This document shows, one piece after another, positions 1 through 7,587 of a stretch of DNA of 55,834 nucleotides. Made by a program: the position numbers and the translations under genes. The notes beneath the pieces were generated by a model, which saw nothing but the letters and a program-made list of their open reading frames with translations, was not told the DNA's origin and did no database searches. Within the stretch, counting starts at the first letter, position 1; each line of letters opens with the position of its first letter. Source of the DNA: an uncultured Anaerolineales bacterium (GTDB lineage: Bacteria > Chloroflexota > Anaerolineae > Aggregatilineales > Aggregatilineaceae); the NCBI GenBank assembly GCA_937135955.1, contig CAKZOB010000066.1, forward strand, positions 1 to 55,834, given 5' to 3'.

Positions 1-161
1 CCAGGCTCACCCGCGGGGCCAGGTTCGCCCTGCGGGCCGGGTGGACCTTCGGGGCCGCGCGGGCCAGGTTCGCCTTGCTCGCCCTGGCAACCGCTCAGCA
101 GCGCCCCGACCACAACCAGAATGGCGATACCAATCAACAGTGGAGGAAACTTGCGCATCAT
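1..161 (-). CDS. Collagen-like repeat lipoprotein, N-terminal part (cut by window edge)
   Basis: Reading leftward from an ATG at 161 (a second ATG follows at 158) gives MMRKFPPLLIGIAILVVV, then a lipobox LLSGC with Cys at about residue 25. An uninterrupted Gly-X-Y series follows to the window edge (GEQGEPGPRGPEGPPGPQG and onward), rich in Pro and charged X/Y residues. An AAGGAG ribosome site lies about 10 bases upstream. This is an exported lipoprotein whose mature part begins as a collagen-like triple-helix stalk. Bacterial collagen-like proteins are usually surface stalks or spacers, and what it displays lies outside the window. It is divergent from the propeller lipoprotein to its right. 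Only 53 codons are visible, so total length and any C-terminal domain are unknown. Confidence 0.8.
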   Translation of the reverse strand, partial: MMRKFPPLLIGIAILVVVGALLSGCQGEQGEPGPRGPEGPPGPQGEPGPAGEP

Positions 162-375
162 CAAATTCTCTCTCCTTGGTTTGCATGAAACGAATAACCT
201 GTTTCCAGCCCTGCGCCATCGGGGGTTCGCGCAGCGCAGACACTAATCCTATTGAACAACACTGCGCCGCGCGGGTCAACTCAGTGACAGTAAAACTCGC
301 TTTCTGGCGTGGCACGATCAGGACGGTCGGGCTATGATTGCGCCCGTGAGTATGCCAGAACAGAACAGGAAACCT

Positions 376-1677
376 ATGCGGCGGGTCATCTCTGTCGGTG
401 TGCTGGTGGGGCTGTGGTGGATATGGACTCTGGCTGGTTGTACAGATCATGCGGCATCTGTCCCGCCGCGCACCATCTACCCCCGGCTGAAGGCCGAAGG
501 GCCGCCGTGTCAGCGGGTAGACTGGGTGCCCTGGCACAACACCCTGACGACCTGCGTGGAGGTGATGTTGGACGACGTGACCGTGCCCAACGCCGTGCCG
601 TCGCTGATGGGGCTGGCGCTGGGGCCGGATGGCACGCTCTATCTGGCCCGCACAGCGCAGGGCGCGATCTGGGCCATGCGCGACGCCGACGGCGATCAGT
701 TCCTCGACGCGCCAACGGTGATTGCCGAGGGGCTGACCTATCCCACCAGCCTGACTGTACACCGTGGCGCGCTCTATGTGGCGTCAGTAGGCGGACTGCT
801 GCGCCTGGACGCTACCGACAATGGGCGCTTCGACGCGGTCACTGTGCTGGTGCCCGATCTGCCGGGCGCGCGGGATGGCTTCTGGCCCGGCAGCGTGCAG
901 GTTGGCCCGGACGGGCGGCTGTACGTCAGCGTGGGGGCGGGCTGTGTCTGGTGCGACGCAACGGACGCGCGCCCCGGTATGTTGCTCAGCTATGCGCTGG
1001 ACGGCAGCGATAAGCGCATCGAGGCAACCGGCCTGCGCGATCCCTGGGATTTCGCCTGGCACCCCCGCACGGGCGAGCTGTGGATCGTGGACAGTGGGCG
1101 CGTAGTGCCGGGGACGCGCGTCGGTGGCCCGCCGGACGAACTCAATCGCCTGGTGCGCGGCGCGGACTACGGCTTTCCTCACTGCATCGGCGACCGTCAG
1201 CCCGACCCGATCGCGCCGCCGGAGACGGAGAATGGTTGTGCCGCTACCGAACCGCCCGCCTTCACCTTCGCTCCGCAGAGCAGCCCCGGAGGGATTGCTT
1301 TCTACGAGCACGACGGTTTTCCCTTCTGGACGGGCGATCTGATCGTGGCCCTGCGCGGCTCGCTGACGCTGGCCGAACCGGCGGGCTATGCGCTGGCAGC
1401 GGTCGGCTTCGGCGAAGATGGGCAACCCGACGGAAACTACGCGCTCATCGCTCCGGCCAGCGAACATCGGCTTTTCCAGCGCGCGCTGGCGGCGTTCTCG
1501 CTGGCGCGGCAGGGCTTCTATCCCTATCATCCGGTAGACGTGGTGATCAGCGCCGAAGGATGGCTGTACGTCTCCGTGCAGGAAGGGCGCGTGTTCCGCT
1601 TCCGTCCGCGTCCGGCGGCGGGGTCTGTTGAAACGCTCACGCCTGCGCCACCTGTCATGTCCAGCGAGCAACCATGA
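376..1677 (+). CDS. PQQ-dependent sugar dehydrogenase-like (GSDH) beta-propeller lipoprotein
   Basis: A 433-residue exported protein. The signal peptide MRRVISVGVLVGLWWIWTLA is followed by GC, a lipobox, so it should be lipid-anchored. The body shows repeated propeller blades (GPDGTLYLAR, GPDGRLYVSVG, EGWLYVSVQ) and the family block PPDELNRLVRGADYGFPHC, typical of the glucose/sorbosone dehydrogenase fold. The expected role is oxidation of a sugar or similar alcohol outside the membrane using PQQ. Substrate and cofactor cannot be proved here, and some family members bind no PQQ. Start choice: ATGs at 334, 352 and 376 are in frame; 376 has AGGA six bases upstream and puts the signal peptide at the terminus. 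Its stop overlaps the next ATG by 4 bases (ATGA), so the two genes are coupled. Confidence 0.8.
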   Translation: MRRVISVGVLVGLWWIWTLAGCTDHAASVPPRTIYPRLKAEGPPCQRVDWVPWHNTLTTCVEVMLDDVTVPNAVPSLMGLALGPDGTLYLARTAQGAIWAMRDADGDQFLDAPTVIAEGLTYPTSLTVHRGALYVASVGGLLRLDATDNGRFDAVTVLVPDLPGARDGFWPGSVQVGPDGRLYVSVGAGCVWCDATDARPGMLLSYALDGSDKRIEATGLRDPWDFAWHPRTGELWIVDSGRVVPGTRVGGPPDELNRLVRGADYGFPHCIGDRQPDPIAPPETENGCAATEPPAFTFAPQSSPGGIAFYEHDGFPFWTGDLIVALRGSLTLAEPAGYALAAVGFGEDGQPDGNYALIAPASEHRLFQRALAAFSLARQGFYPYHPVDVVISAEGWLYVSVQEGRVFRFRPRPAAGSVETLTPAPPVMSSEQP

Positions 1678-2231
1678 ACGACCAGACACCCCCTCCCGCT
1701 TCTCCACAGATGGCCGAGCGCCTGGCGGTCAACCGCACCGGTCGGCTGACCGCCAGGCAGCGGCGGCTGGCCTTGCTGGTAGGCGGGGCGGCGGCGCTGT
1801 TCCTGCTATGTCCGCTGACCCTGTTGATCCAGCTTGGGGCGGTGCTGCTGGTGGGAGATGCGCCCATCCCGACGGTGACGGGGGTGGTGCTGGCGGCGCT
1901 CGGCGTCCTGTTTCTGCTGATCTTCGTCGGGCTGATCGGCGTCAACGCCTGGACGTTCCTGCCCGAAGCGTTCATGCGTCAGCCGGTGCGCTACGCGTGC
2001 GGCCCGCTTGAGGTTCGCGTCACACCTGGGCACCGACCCGAATTGCCCTTCTCTTACCTGATTGGCGATTACTCGTTCGCCCCCTATGTCGCGCCGGACG
2101 ACGTGCCGATGCGCGTAGGCGCGCCCTACATCGTCTACTACGCTGCCCGCAGCCGCCTTTTGCTGAGCCTGGCCGCGCTCGACGCGCCCGACGCCGCGCA
2201 GTGGGAACCGGCCTTCACCCACGAGGAATGA
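1674..2231 (+). CDS. Small membrane protein of unknown function
   Basis: A 185-residue protein with two predicted membrane spans at about residues 32-57 and 65-90 (LALLVGGAAALFLLCPLTLL and VVLAALGVLFLLIFVGLIG). A soluble C-terminal part of roughly 95 residues follows. The N-terminus is short and polar. I do not recognise a family. Its start codon overlaps the stop of the upstream propeller lipoprotein (ATGA), so it is probably co-translated and may act with it at the membrane. The downstream intergenic region holds a palindromic CGCAGAG repeat. Confidence 0.7.
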   Translation: MNDQTPPPASPQMAERLAVNRTGRLTARQRRLALLVGGAAALFLLCPLTLLIQLGAVLLVGDAPIPTVTGVVLAALGVLFLLIFVGLIGVNAWTFLPEAFMRQPVRYACGPLEVRVTPGHRPELPFSYLIGDYSFAPYVAPDDVPMRVGAPYIVYYAARSRLLLSLAALDAPDAAQWEPAFTHEE

Positions 2232-2234
2232 TCA

Positions 2235-2320
2235 ACCGCAGAGGGCGCGGAGAACGCAGAGGAGACACAGCGGAGAAGGACTCTGCGCTTTTCTCTGTGC
2301 CCTCTGTGTTCTCTGCGGTT
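2235..2320. repeat. Dispersed palindromic repeat, family A, copy 1
   Basis: An imperfect inverted repeat: left end ACCGCAGAGGGCGCGGAGAA, right end TCTGTGTTCTCTGCGGT. It sits between the convergent ends of the membrane protein gene and the site-2 protease gene. Other copies in the window: 7418-7490, 9962-10027 (degenerate), 21785-21840 (degenerate), 34059-34155 and 47928-47999. All are intergenic. Confidence 0.75.
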
Positions 2321-2348
2321 AATCTGTTCTTCCCGCGCGCAGGTGCGG

Positions 2349-3584
2349 CTAGGGCGCGTAGAAGGGCACCGGCACGAAGATCAGCGCGAAGATCACTGCG
2401 GTGACCATGCCTGCGATGAGGCGCGGCCAGCCCAAGGGGGTCACATCGTCGTATGGCGGGGGATGGCGCAGACCGGTCAACAGGCCCATCAGCGCCCAGA
2501 CGATCCAGCCGAACCATGCGCCGGTCACCCCTAGCGTGAGCAATGCGAAGAACGTGAACAAGGCCAGCGGCCAGGCCCGACGCCCCAGCAAGGCATAGGC
2601 GACATGACCGCCGTCGAATTGCCCCAGGGGCAGCAGGTTGAGCGCGGTCAGCAGCACGCCGAACCACGCTGCCAGCGCCACCGGATGCCGGTAGAACACG
2701 AACTGATCGAGATCGGCGGTGCTGGTGACCAGCGGGGCGAGCAGTTCCAGCAGGGGCGGGTTGGCGATGCGCCGGATGCCCATCTCCATCCACAGACGCG
2801 GCAGCCCCACCGCCGGTTCGACCGTCAGACCGATCAGGTAGAGCGGTAGGGCCACGACCAGGCCCGCCAGCGGCCCGGCGATGCCCACGTCGAACAGGGC
2901 GCGGCGGTTGAGCAGCGGGCTGCGGATGAAGATCACCGCGCCCAGCGTCCCCAGCGAGCCACTGACCGGCAGCGGGATGAAGAAGGGCAGCGTCACGCGC
3001 ACGCCATGCAGGCGCGCCGCCACGTAGTGTCCCATCTCGTGTACGCCGAGAATCGTCAGCAGCGTCAGCGAGAAGGGCAACCCATCGCGCAGCACCGACC
3101 ACAGCCGCGCCGTGTTCCAAGTGCGCAAAGCGTGCCACGCTTCGGCGGGGGGCAGGCCGGTGAGGGCCGCGCCCATCACCGTGGTGGTGACGATGGTCGC
3201 CAGCAGCAACAGCAGATGTAACCACCAGCGCGTTTTCAGGCGGGGCTGCAGGAGCGTCCCCTGCACAGCAACGACAGCGTCTTCGTCGCCTTGCCGCTGC
3301 AACAGCGGCGTGAAGCCCAGCGGCGCAAAACGTTCCTGCAGCAGGGCATAGGCCGAGCGCCCCGCCGCGGCGATGGCGCGGCGGTCGAGCGTGCCCCGGA
3401 AGATGTACACGCGCGCGCCTGTGCGCCGATCCTGGCGGTGTTCCTCGCCCGCAATGGCGAACAGGCCGCTCAGCGCAGCGCGTAACCGCAGCAGGTTGGG
3501 GTCAACAGATGGGGAAGGAGTGGTTGACTCTTCTGTGCCAGCGATCTTCTGGGTAGAGGGATCGAACGTTTCGGGTAGTGTCAT
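2349..3584 (-). CDS. Site-2 protease family (M50) membrane metalloprotease, EGY1-like
   Basis: A 411-residue intramembrane zinc protease. The zinc-binding HEMGHY motif lies in a membrane helix just after GLPFSLTLLTILG. A downstream LPLGQFDGGHV motif supplies the third ligand. The block FDVGIAGPLAGLVVALPLYL is typical of the plant/cyanobacterial EGY-type branch. A cytoplasmic N-terminal part of about 130 residues precedes the first of roughly seven or eight helices. The start at 3584 (MTLPETFDPS) is preceded by GGGG; the open frame continues further upstream but through non-coding-like sequence. Such enzymes cleave transmembrane substrates, often anti-sigma factors, but no such partner is adjacent. 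The gene stands alone, with a hairpin terminator of the upstream adh gene between them. Confidence 0.85.
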   Translation of the reverse strand: MTLPETFDPSTQKIAGTEESTTPSPSVDPNLLRLRAALSGLFAIAGEEHRQDRRTGARVYIFRGTLDRRAIAAAGRSAYALLQERFAPLGFTPLLQRQGDEDAVVAVQGTLLQPRLKTRWWLHLLLLLATIVTTTVMGAALTGLPPAEAWHALRTWNTARLWSVLRDGLPFSLTLLTILGVHEMGHYVAARLHGVRVTLPFFIPLPVSGSLGTLGAVIFIRSPLLNRRALFDVGIAGPLAGLVVALPLYLIGLTVEPAVGLPRLWMEMGIRRIANPPLLELLAPLVTSTADLDQFVFYRHPVALAAWFGVLLTALNLLPLGQFDGGHVAYALLGRRAWPLALFTFFALLTLGVTGAWFGWIVWALMGLLTGLRHPPPYDDVTPLGWPRLIAGMVTAVIFALIFVPVPFYAP

Positions 3585-3670
3585 CGAAGCCCCGTTCTGT
3601 AGTGCGTGCCTGCTCTCAAATATAGCAGGACTGAGACGCGATGGGGCAGCCGAAGTTGGCGCTATGTCCC

Positions 3671-3706
3671 CGAAAAGAACGGCCCCGCCGGGGGGAAGGC
3701 GGGGCC
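3671..3706 (-). terminator. Rho-independent terminator of the alcohol dehydrogenase gene
   Basis: A perfect 9-bp stem GGCCCCGCC (3681-3689) / GGCGGGGCC (3698-3706) with an 8-base loop. Reading leftward, GTTCTTTTC follows at 3680-3672. It lies about 40 bases beyond the stop of the minus-strand adh gene, the position expected for its terminator. Confidence 0.75.
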
Positions 3707-3744
3707 GAGTGGGGGGAACGGGGATTGTGTAGACCGAACGTCTG

Positions 3745-4770
3745 CTATTGTAGATTGAGCACCACGCGCCCGTTGACGTCGCCCTTCTCCAGGCGCTCGA
3801 AGACCGTGTTGATGGCGTCGAGCGGCTGCAGCTCGACAGTGGGCTTGACAGCCCCTTCCGCCGCGAATTCGAGGGCTTCTTGCAGGTCTTTGCGCGTGCC
3901 GACGATCGAGCCGCGGATGGTGATGCGCTTGAGCACCACGTCGAAGATGGGGGTGGGGAACTCTCCCGGCGGCAGCCCAACCAGCGAGACCGTGCCACCG
4001 CGCCGCGTCATGCCCAGCGCCTGCTGGAAGGCGGGCACCGAGACGGCGGTCACCAGCACGCCATGCGCGCCGCCGATCTCGCGCTGAATGACCGCCGCCG
4101 CGTCCTGCGTGGCCGCGTTGACCGTCAGGTCAGCGCCCAGTTGGCGGGCCAGCGCCAGTTTCTCGTCCGCGATGTCCACAGCAGCCACATGCAACCCCAT
4201 CGCTTTGGCATATTGCACGGCCACATGGCCCAGGCCACCAATGCCGGAGATGACAATCCACTGGCCGGGGCGCGTATCCGTTTCCTTGATGCCCTTGTAG
4301 GTGGTCACACCGGCGCACAGGATCGGCGCGGCGCTGATGAAGTCCAGCCCGTCCGGAATGCGCCCGACATAAGCCGCCGGAGCCACCACGTATTCGGCAA
4401 ACCCGCCGTCCACCGAATAGCCGGTGTTTTGCTGGTGCGGGCACAGCGTCTCCCAGCCGGTGATGCAATATTCGCACTCACCGCAGGCGCTGTGCAGCCA
4501 GGGCACGCCGACGCGGTCGCCTTCCTTCAGCGAGGTCACCCCAGGCCCCAGCGCCGCCACATAGCCGACGCCCTCATGACCGGGGATGAAGGGCAGCTTG
4601 GGCTTGACCGGCCAGTCGCCTTTGGCGGCGTGCAGGTCGGTATGGCATACCCCCGACGCCACGACGCGGATCAGCACCTGCCCCGGCCCTGGCGTGGGGA
4701 TGGGAACTTCTTCGAGCGCGAGCGGTTTGGTGAAATCGTGGACGACAGCCGCTTTCATGGTAGTTGACAT
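3745..4770 (-). CDS. adhP: Zinc-dependent alcohol dehydrogenase (AdhP/AdhA-like)
   Basis: A 341-residue medium-chain NAD(P)-dependent alcohol dehydrogenase, interconverting primary alcohols and aldehydes. Catalytic zinc ligands are Cys42 ([14 protein letters not shown]), His65-Glu66 (PGHEGVG) and a later Cys in [12 protein letters not shown]. The structural zinc site is Cys96/99/102/110 ([15 protein letters not shown]). The Rossmann motif is [19 protein letters not shown]. The ATG at 4770 ([10 protein letters not shown]) has GAGGAG nine bases upstream, so the longer upstream open frame is not used. Two CRP-like palindromes lie about 140-170 bases upstream, suggesting control by a CRP/FNR-type regulator. 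A hairpin terminator follows the stop. The substrate is likely ethanol or another short alcohol, inferred from family. Confidence 0.9.
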   Translation of the reverse strand: MSTTMKAAVVHDFTKPLALEEVPIPTPGPGQVLIRVVASGVCHTDLHAAKGDWPVKPKLPFIPGHEGVGYVAALGPGVTSLKEGDRVGVPWLHSACGECEYCITGWETLCPHQQNTGYSVDGGFAEYVVAPAAYVGRIPDGLDFISAAPILCAGVTTYKGIKETDTRPGQWIVISGIGGLGHVAVQYAKAMGLHVAAVDIADEKLALARQLGADLTVNAATQDAAAVIQREIGGAHGVLVTAVSVPAFQQALGMTRRGGTVSLVGLPPGEFPTPIFDVVLKRITIRGSIVGTRKDLQEALEFAAEGAVKPTVELQPLDAINTVFERLEKGDVNGRVVLNLQ

Positions 4771-4907
4771 GGGAGTATCTCCTCGTCCTTGGACGGACAG
4801 CTTCGATGGCGGCTGACTGCTTTGGGGGCAGTCAACGTACACTGTCAACGATCAGAAAGGTAGCATGATCGGGGGCGATCTGGCAGATGAGGATAGTCAC
4901 CAGGTAT

Positions 4908-4943
4908 TGTGAAATTTGTCACTAATTAGTGAATTATTTCACA
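4908..4943. promoter_or_regulatory. Two tandem CRP/FNR-like operator palindromes upstream of adh
   Basis: TGTGA-AATTTG-TCACT at 4908-4923 and AGTGA-ATTATT-TCACA at 4928-4943 each match 9 of 10 fixed positions of TGTGA-N6-TCACA. Their centres are 20 bp apart, close to two helical turns. They lie between the dcd terminator and the adh start in an unusually AT-rich patch. No CRP/FNR-type regulator is encoded in the window, so binding is inferred. Confidence 0.55.
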
Positions 4944-4955
4944 ATATGCTGGGAT

Positions 4956-4988
4956 AAAAATGGCCTCCCCAGGGCAGCGGTGAGGCCA
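4956..4988 (-). terminator. Rho-independent terminator of dcd
   Basis: Reading leftward: stem TGGCCTC (4988-4982), loop, GAGGCCA (4967-4961), then TTTTT (4960-4956). It begins directly after the dcd stop codon and has the classical U-tract. Confidence 0.75.
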
Positions 4989-4993
4989 GCAGG

Positions 4994-5548
4994 CTAAACC
5001 TTGGGCAGCACGATGGTCTGCTGACCCTGATACTTGCCCTTCTTGTCGGCGTAGGAGACTTCGCACTCCTCGTCTGCTTCGAAGAAGAGCACCTGCGCGA
5101 TGCCTTCGTTGGCGTAGATTTTGGCCGGCAGAGGGGTGGTGTTGCTGATCTCCAGGGTGACGTACCCCTTCCATTCTGGTTCGAAGGGGGTCACGTTGAC
5201 GATCAGGCCACAGCGGGCATAGGAACTCTTGCCCACGCAGATCGTCAGCACCCTGCGCGGGATGCGGAAGTATTCGACCGTGCGCGCCAGCACGAAAGAG
5301 TTGGGCGGGATGATACACACCTCACCCTTGAAGTCCACCATCGAGCGCGGATCGAAGTTCTTGGGATCAACGACCGTATTGTAGACGTTGGTGAAAATCT
5401 TGAACTCGTCGGCGACGCGAATATCGTAGCCGTAAGACGACACGCCATAGCTGATCACGCCGTCGCGCACCTGGTGATCCACGAACGGCTCGATCATGCC
5501 GTGTTCCAGCGCCATCTTACGTATCCAGTGATCCGGTTTCAGTCCCAT
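4994..5548 (-). CDS. dcd: dCTP deaminase
   Basis: A 184-residue trimeric enzyme deaminating dCTP to dUTP, feeding dTMP synthesis. Recognisable blocks are SSYGYDIRV near the N-terminus, the KSSYARCGL block, and [20 protein letters not shown], which contains the catalytic Glu region. The length matches the longer bacterial Dcd type. The ATG at 5548 is preceded by GGAGG with good spacing; a TTG one codon upstream is less likely. It lies 62 bases downstream of argS on the same strand and may share its transcript. A U-tract terminator follows the stop. It could in principle be bifunctional (DCD-DUT), which the sequence alone does not settle. Confidence 0.93.
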   Translation of the reverse strand: MGLKPDHWIRKMALEHGMIEPFVDHQVRDGVISYGVSSYGYDIRVADEFKIFTNVYNTVVDPKNFDPRSMVDFKGEVCIIPPNSFVLARTVEYFRIPRRVLTICVGKSSYARCGLIVNVTPFEPEWKGYVTLEISNTTPLPAKIYANEGIAQVLFFEADEECEVSYADKKGKYQGQQTIVLPKV

Positions 5549-5562
5549 CAACCCCTCCGTTG

Positions 5563-5600
5563 TCAGTTGTCGGTTCTCGTTCCTGGTGATCGGCGACTGG
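5563..5600. repeat. Short family C direct-repeat patch
   Basis: Contains TTGTCAGTTGTCGG and TGGTGATCGGCGACTGG between argS and dcd. It resembles the CAGTGATCGGTGATCGG / ACTGACGACTGATAACTG tracts at 46291-46374 and 53703-53800. Similarity is by eye and modest. Confidence 0.4.
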
Positions 5601-5610
5601 CTGACCGGCT

Positions 5611-7320
5611 CTACATCACTTCTGGCGCGGACATGCCCATCAGCGTCAGCAGCCGCCGGAAGACCACCCGCGCCGCGCCGTAGAGCCGCAGGCGCGCCTT
5701 GGCCAGTTCGGGCGGCACGTCACTATGCAGCACGCGCACCTCGTCGTACATGGGGTGGAACAGCCGCGCCAGCTCGTGCGCGTAGAAAGCCAGTTTGTGC
5801 GGGGCCAGCTCTTCGTAGCTCTGCAGCAGCACTTCGGGCATTTCGAGCATCTTGCGCACGAAGTCGCGCTCGCGCGCGCCCAGCAATGACAGATCGGCCC
5901 CGTCGTCGGTCAGGCCGCGTTCCGCTGCCTGCCGGAAGATACCCGCGCAGCGCACATGCGCGTTCTGAATGTAGTAGACCGGGTTCTCGTTGGCCTGCTT
6001 GCGGGCCAGATCGAGATCGAATTCCAGGTGACTGTTGGGGCTGCGGGCCAGGATGAAATAGCGCACTACATCTGCGCCCACGTCGTCCACCAACTCGTCC
6101 TGCGTGACGAACTCACCGCGCCGCGTGCTCATCTTGCGCTGCTCGCCGCCTTCGATCAGCGTCACGAACTGATAGAGGATCACATGCACGCGCGAGGCGT
6201 CGTAGCCCAGGGCGGTCAGGCCGCGGGCGACAGTCTGCGCTTCGACGATGTGATCGGCGCCCAGCACGTTGATCAGATAGTCGAAGCCGCGCTCCAGCTT
6301 GTTGACATGATAGGCGATGTCCGGCAGCACATAAGTCGGCTCGCCGGACGACTTGACCAGCACGCGGTCCTCTTCATCGCCCAGGGCCGTGGAGCGGAAC
6401 CACACAGCTTCTTTGGCATCGGGCGGCAGCTTGGCGCGCTCTTCGTCGCCCGCGCCTTCGCGCAGCACGGCGCGGTAGACATAGCCGCGTTGTTCGAGCG
6501 CTTCCAGCGTCTTCCACACGCTGCTGTCTTCGTAGAGGCTGTTTTCGTTGAAGTAAACGTCGAAGCGGATGTTGATGCGGGCCAGGCTGCGGTCAATCCA
6601 GGCGAACATGGCCTTCTCGGCCTCAACCTTGAAGCGCTCCCAGCCCTCGTCTTTGAGGGTATCGCCGTATTGCTTGACCAGGTCGCGGGCCACCTGGATC
6701 AGATACTCGCCTTGATAGCCTTCTTCTGGCAGGGGGACGGGCTGACCGAGTGTCTGCAAGTAGCGCGCCTGCAGGCTCTGGCCCAGGATGCGCATCTGCC
6801 GCCCGGCGTTGTTGAAGTAGTATTCCATCTGCACGTCATAGCCCAGGGCGCGCAGCAGGTTGGCCATGGTGCTGCCGATGACGCCATTGCGCGTATGCCC
6901 GACGGTCAGCGGGCCGGTAGGGTTGGCGCTGACGCACTCGACCTGCGCGCGCTTGCCGCGCCCGATGTCCAGCGCAAACACATCGTCTCCGGCGGCGATG
7001 ATGGTATTGATCTGTTCCAGCAACCAGGTTTCATCCAGGCGAATGTTGAGAAACCCGGGCGGTGCCACTTCCCAGGCCGCCACCAATGGGCTGTGCGGCG
7101 TGTGCCGGACGATGATCTCGGCCACTTCCAGCGGCTTGCGGCGGGCGAGTTTGGCCAGTTGCAGGGGGGCCGGACTGGCATAATCGCCCAGTTCGGGCCG
7201 GGCGCTGCGCTGGATGGGCAGGGTAGGAGGTAACTCGAACGGCGGCAGGTCGCCCGCCGCCTGTGCAGCGAGCAACGCCTGGCGCATCAGCGCTTCGAGT
7301 TGAGACGGCAATAGGGTCAC
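5611..7320 (-). CDS. argS: Arginyl-tRNA synthetase
   Basis: A class I synthetase charging tRNA-Arg. It shows an N-terminal additional domain (to about residue 115) and the HIGH-equivalent [14 protein letters not shown]. The [11 protein letters not shown] block and the KMSK-equivalent RKMSTRRG follow, then a C-terminal DALR anticodon-binding domain ending in LMGMSAPEV. The first His of the usual HVGH is Thr here, which I believe is a lineage trait rather than a defect. Start: GTG at 7320 has GAGGAG eight bases upstream. In-frame GTG/TTG codons at 7329 and 7326 sit on top of that ribosome site, so 7320 is preferred (569 residues). A -10 box TACAAT (minus strand, 7376-7371) lies about 50 bases upstream. 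Confidence 0.93.
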   Translation of the reverse strand: MTLLPSQLEALMRQALLAAQAAGDLPPFELPPTLPIQRSARPELGDYASPAPLQLAKLARRKPLEVAEIIVRHTPHSPLVAAWEVAPPGFLNIRLDETWLLEQINTIIAAGDDVFALDIGRGKRAQVECVSANPTGPLTVGHTRNGVIGSTMANLLRALGYDVQMEYYFNNAGRQMRILGQSLQARYLQTLGQPVPLPEEGYQGEYLIQVARDLVKQYGDTLKDEGWERFKVEAEKAMFAWIDRSLARINIRFDVYFNENSLYEDSSVWKTLEALEQRGYVYRAVLREGAGDEERAKLPPDAKEAVWFRSTALGDEEDRVLVKSSGEPTYVLPDIAYHVNKLERGFDYLINVLGADHIVEAQTVARGLTALGYDASRVHVILYQFVTLIEGGEQRKMSTRRGEFVTQDELVDDVGADVVRYFILARSPNSHLEFDLDLARKQANENPVYYIQNAHVRCAGIFRQAAERGLTDDGADLSLLGARERDFVRKMLEMPEVLLQSYEELAPHKLAFYAHELARLFHPMYDEVRVLHSDVPPELAKARLRLYGAARVVFRRLLTLMGMSAPEVM

Positions 7321-7417
7321 GGTCAACACTCCTCGACCGAACAGGTATGGTCAGTGCAAAATTCCGCGCCATTGTAGCACATTTTGGCGGGCGGGAACGG
7401 GATAGCGACAGGAATTC

Positions 7418-7490
7418 ACCGCAGAGGCCGCAGAGAAGAACGAAGAACCTAGAGCATTTTCGTTTCGCTTCTCTCTGGGTCCTCCGCGGT
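7418..7490. repeat. Dispersed palindromic repeat, family A, copy 2
   Basis: Left end GAATTCACCGCAGAGG, right end CTCCGCGGTTCAAT. The left end is the reverse complement of the right end of copy 5 (CTCTGCGGTGAATTC at 34159 and leftwards). It lies in the 267-base gap between the argS start and the EF-G-like gene's end. Confidence 0.7.
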
Positions 7491-7528
7491 TCAATGATCC
7501 CGCCCCACCGAGCACACGCGCCATAAGA

Positions 7529-7557
7529 CGACGGGGTCGCCCACAGCAACCCCGTCG
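7529..7557 (-). terminator. Probable terminator of the EF-G-like gene
   Basis: A perfect 9-bp inverted repeat CGACGGGGT (7529-7537) / ACCCCGTCG (7549-7557), about 30 bases past the stop of the minus-strand EF-G-like gene. Leftward sequence after the stem is TCTTATGG, so the U-tract is weak. Confidence 0.6.
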
Positions 7558-7587
7558 CATCTTTCCCCGCCCGACCAGAGCGGACGA

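Noticed and set aside
2235-2320. Possible CRISPR array from the repeated CGCAGAG units
   Set aside because: Units are not regularly spaced, there are no unique spacers of constant length, and no cas gene is present; the pattern is an inverted repeat.
5980-7320. Apparent loss of the HIGH motif in ArgRS (TVGH instead of HVGH)
   Set aside because: The surrounding block and all other ArgRS features are intact and I believe this variant is usual in the lineage, so it is not treated as a defect.
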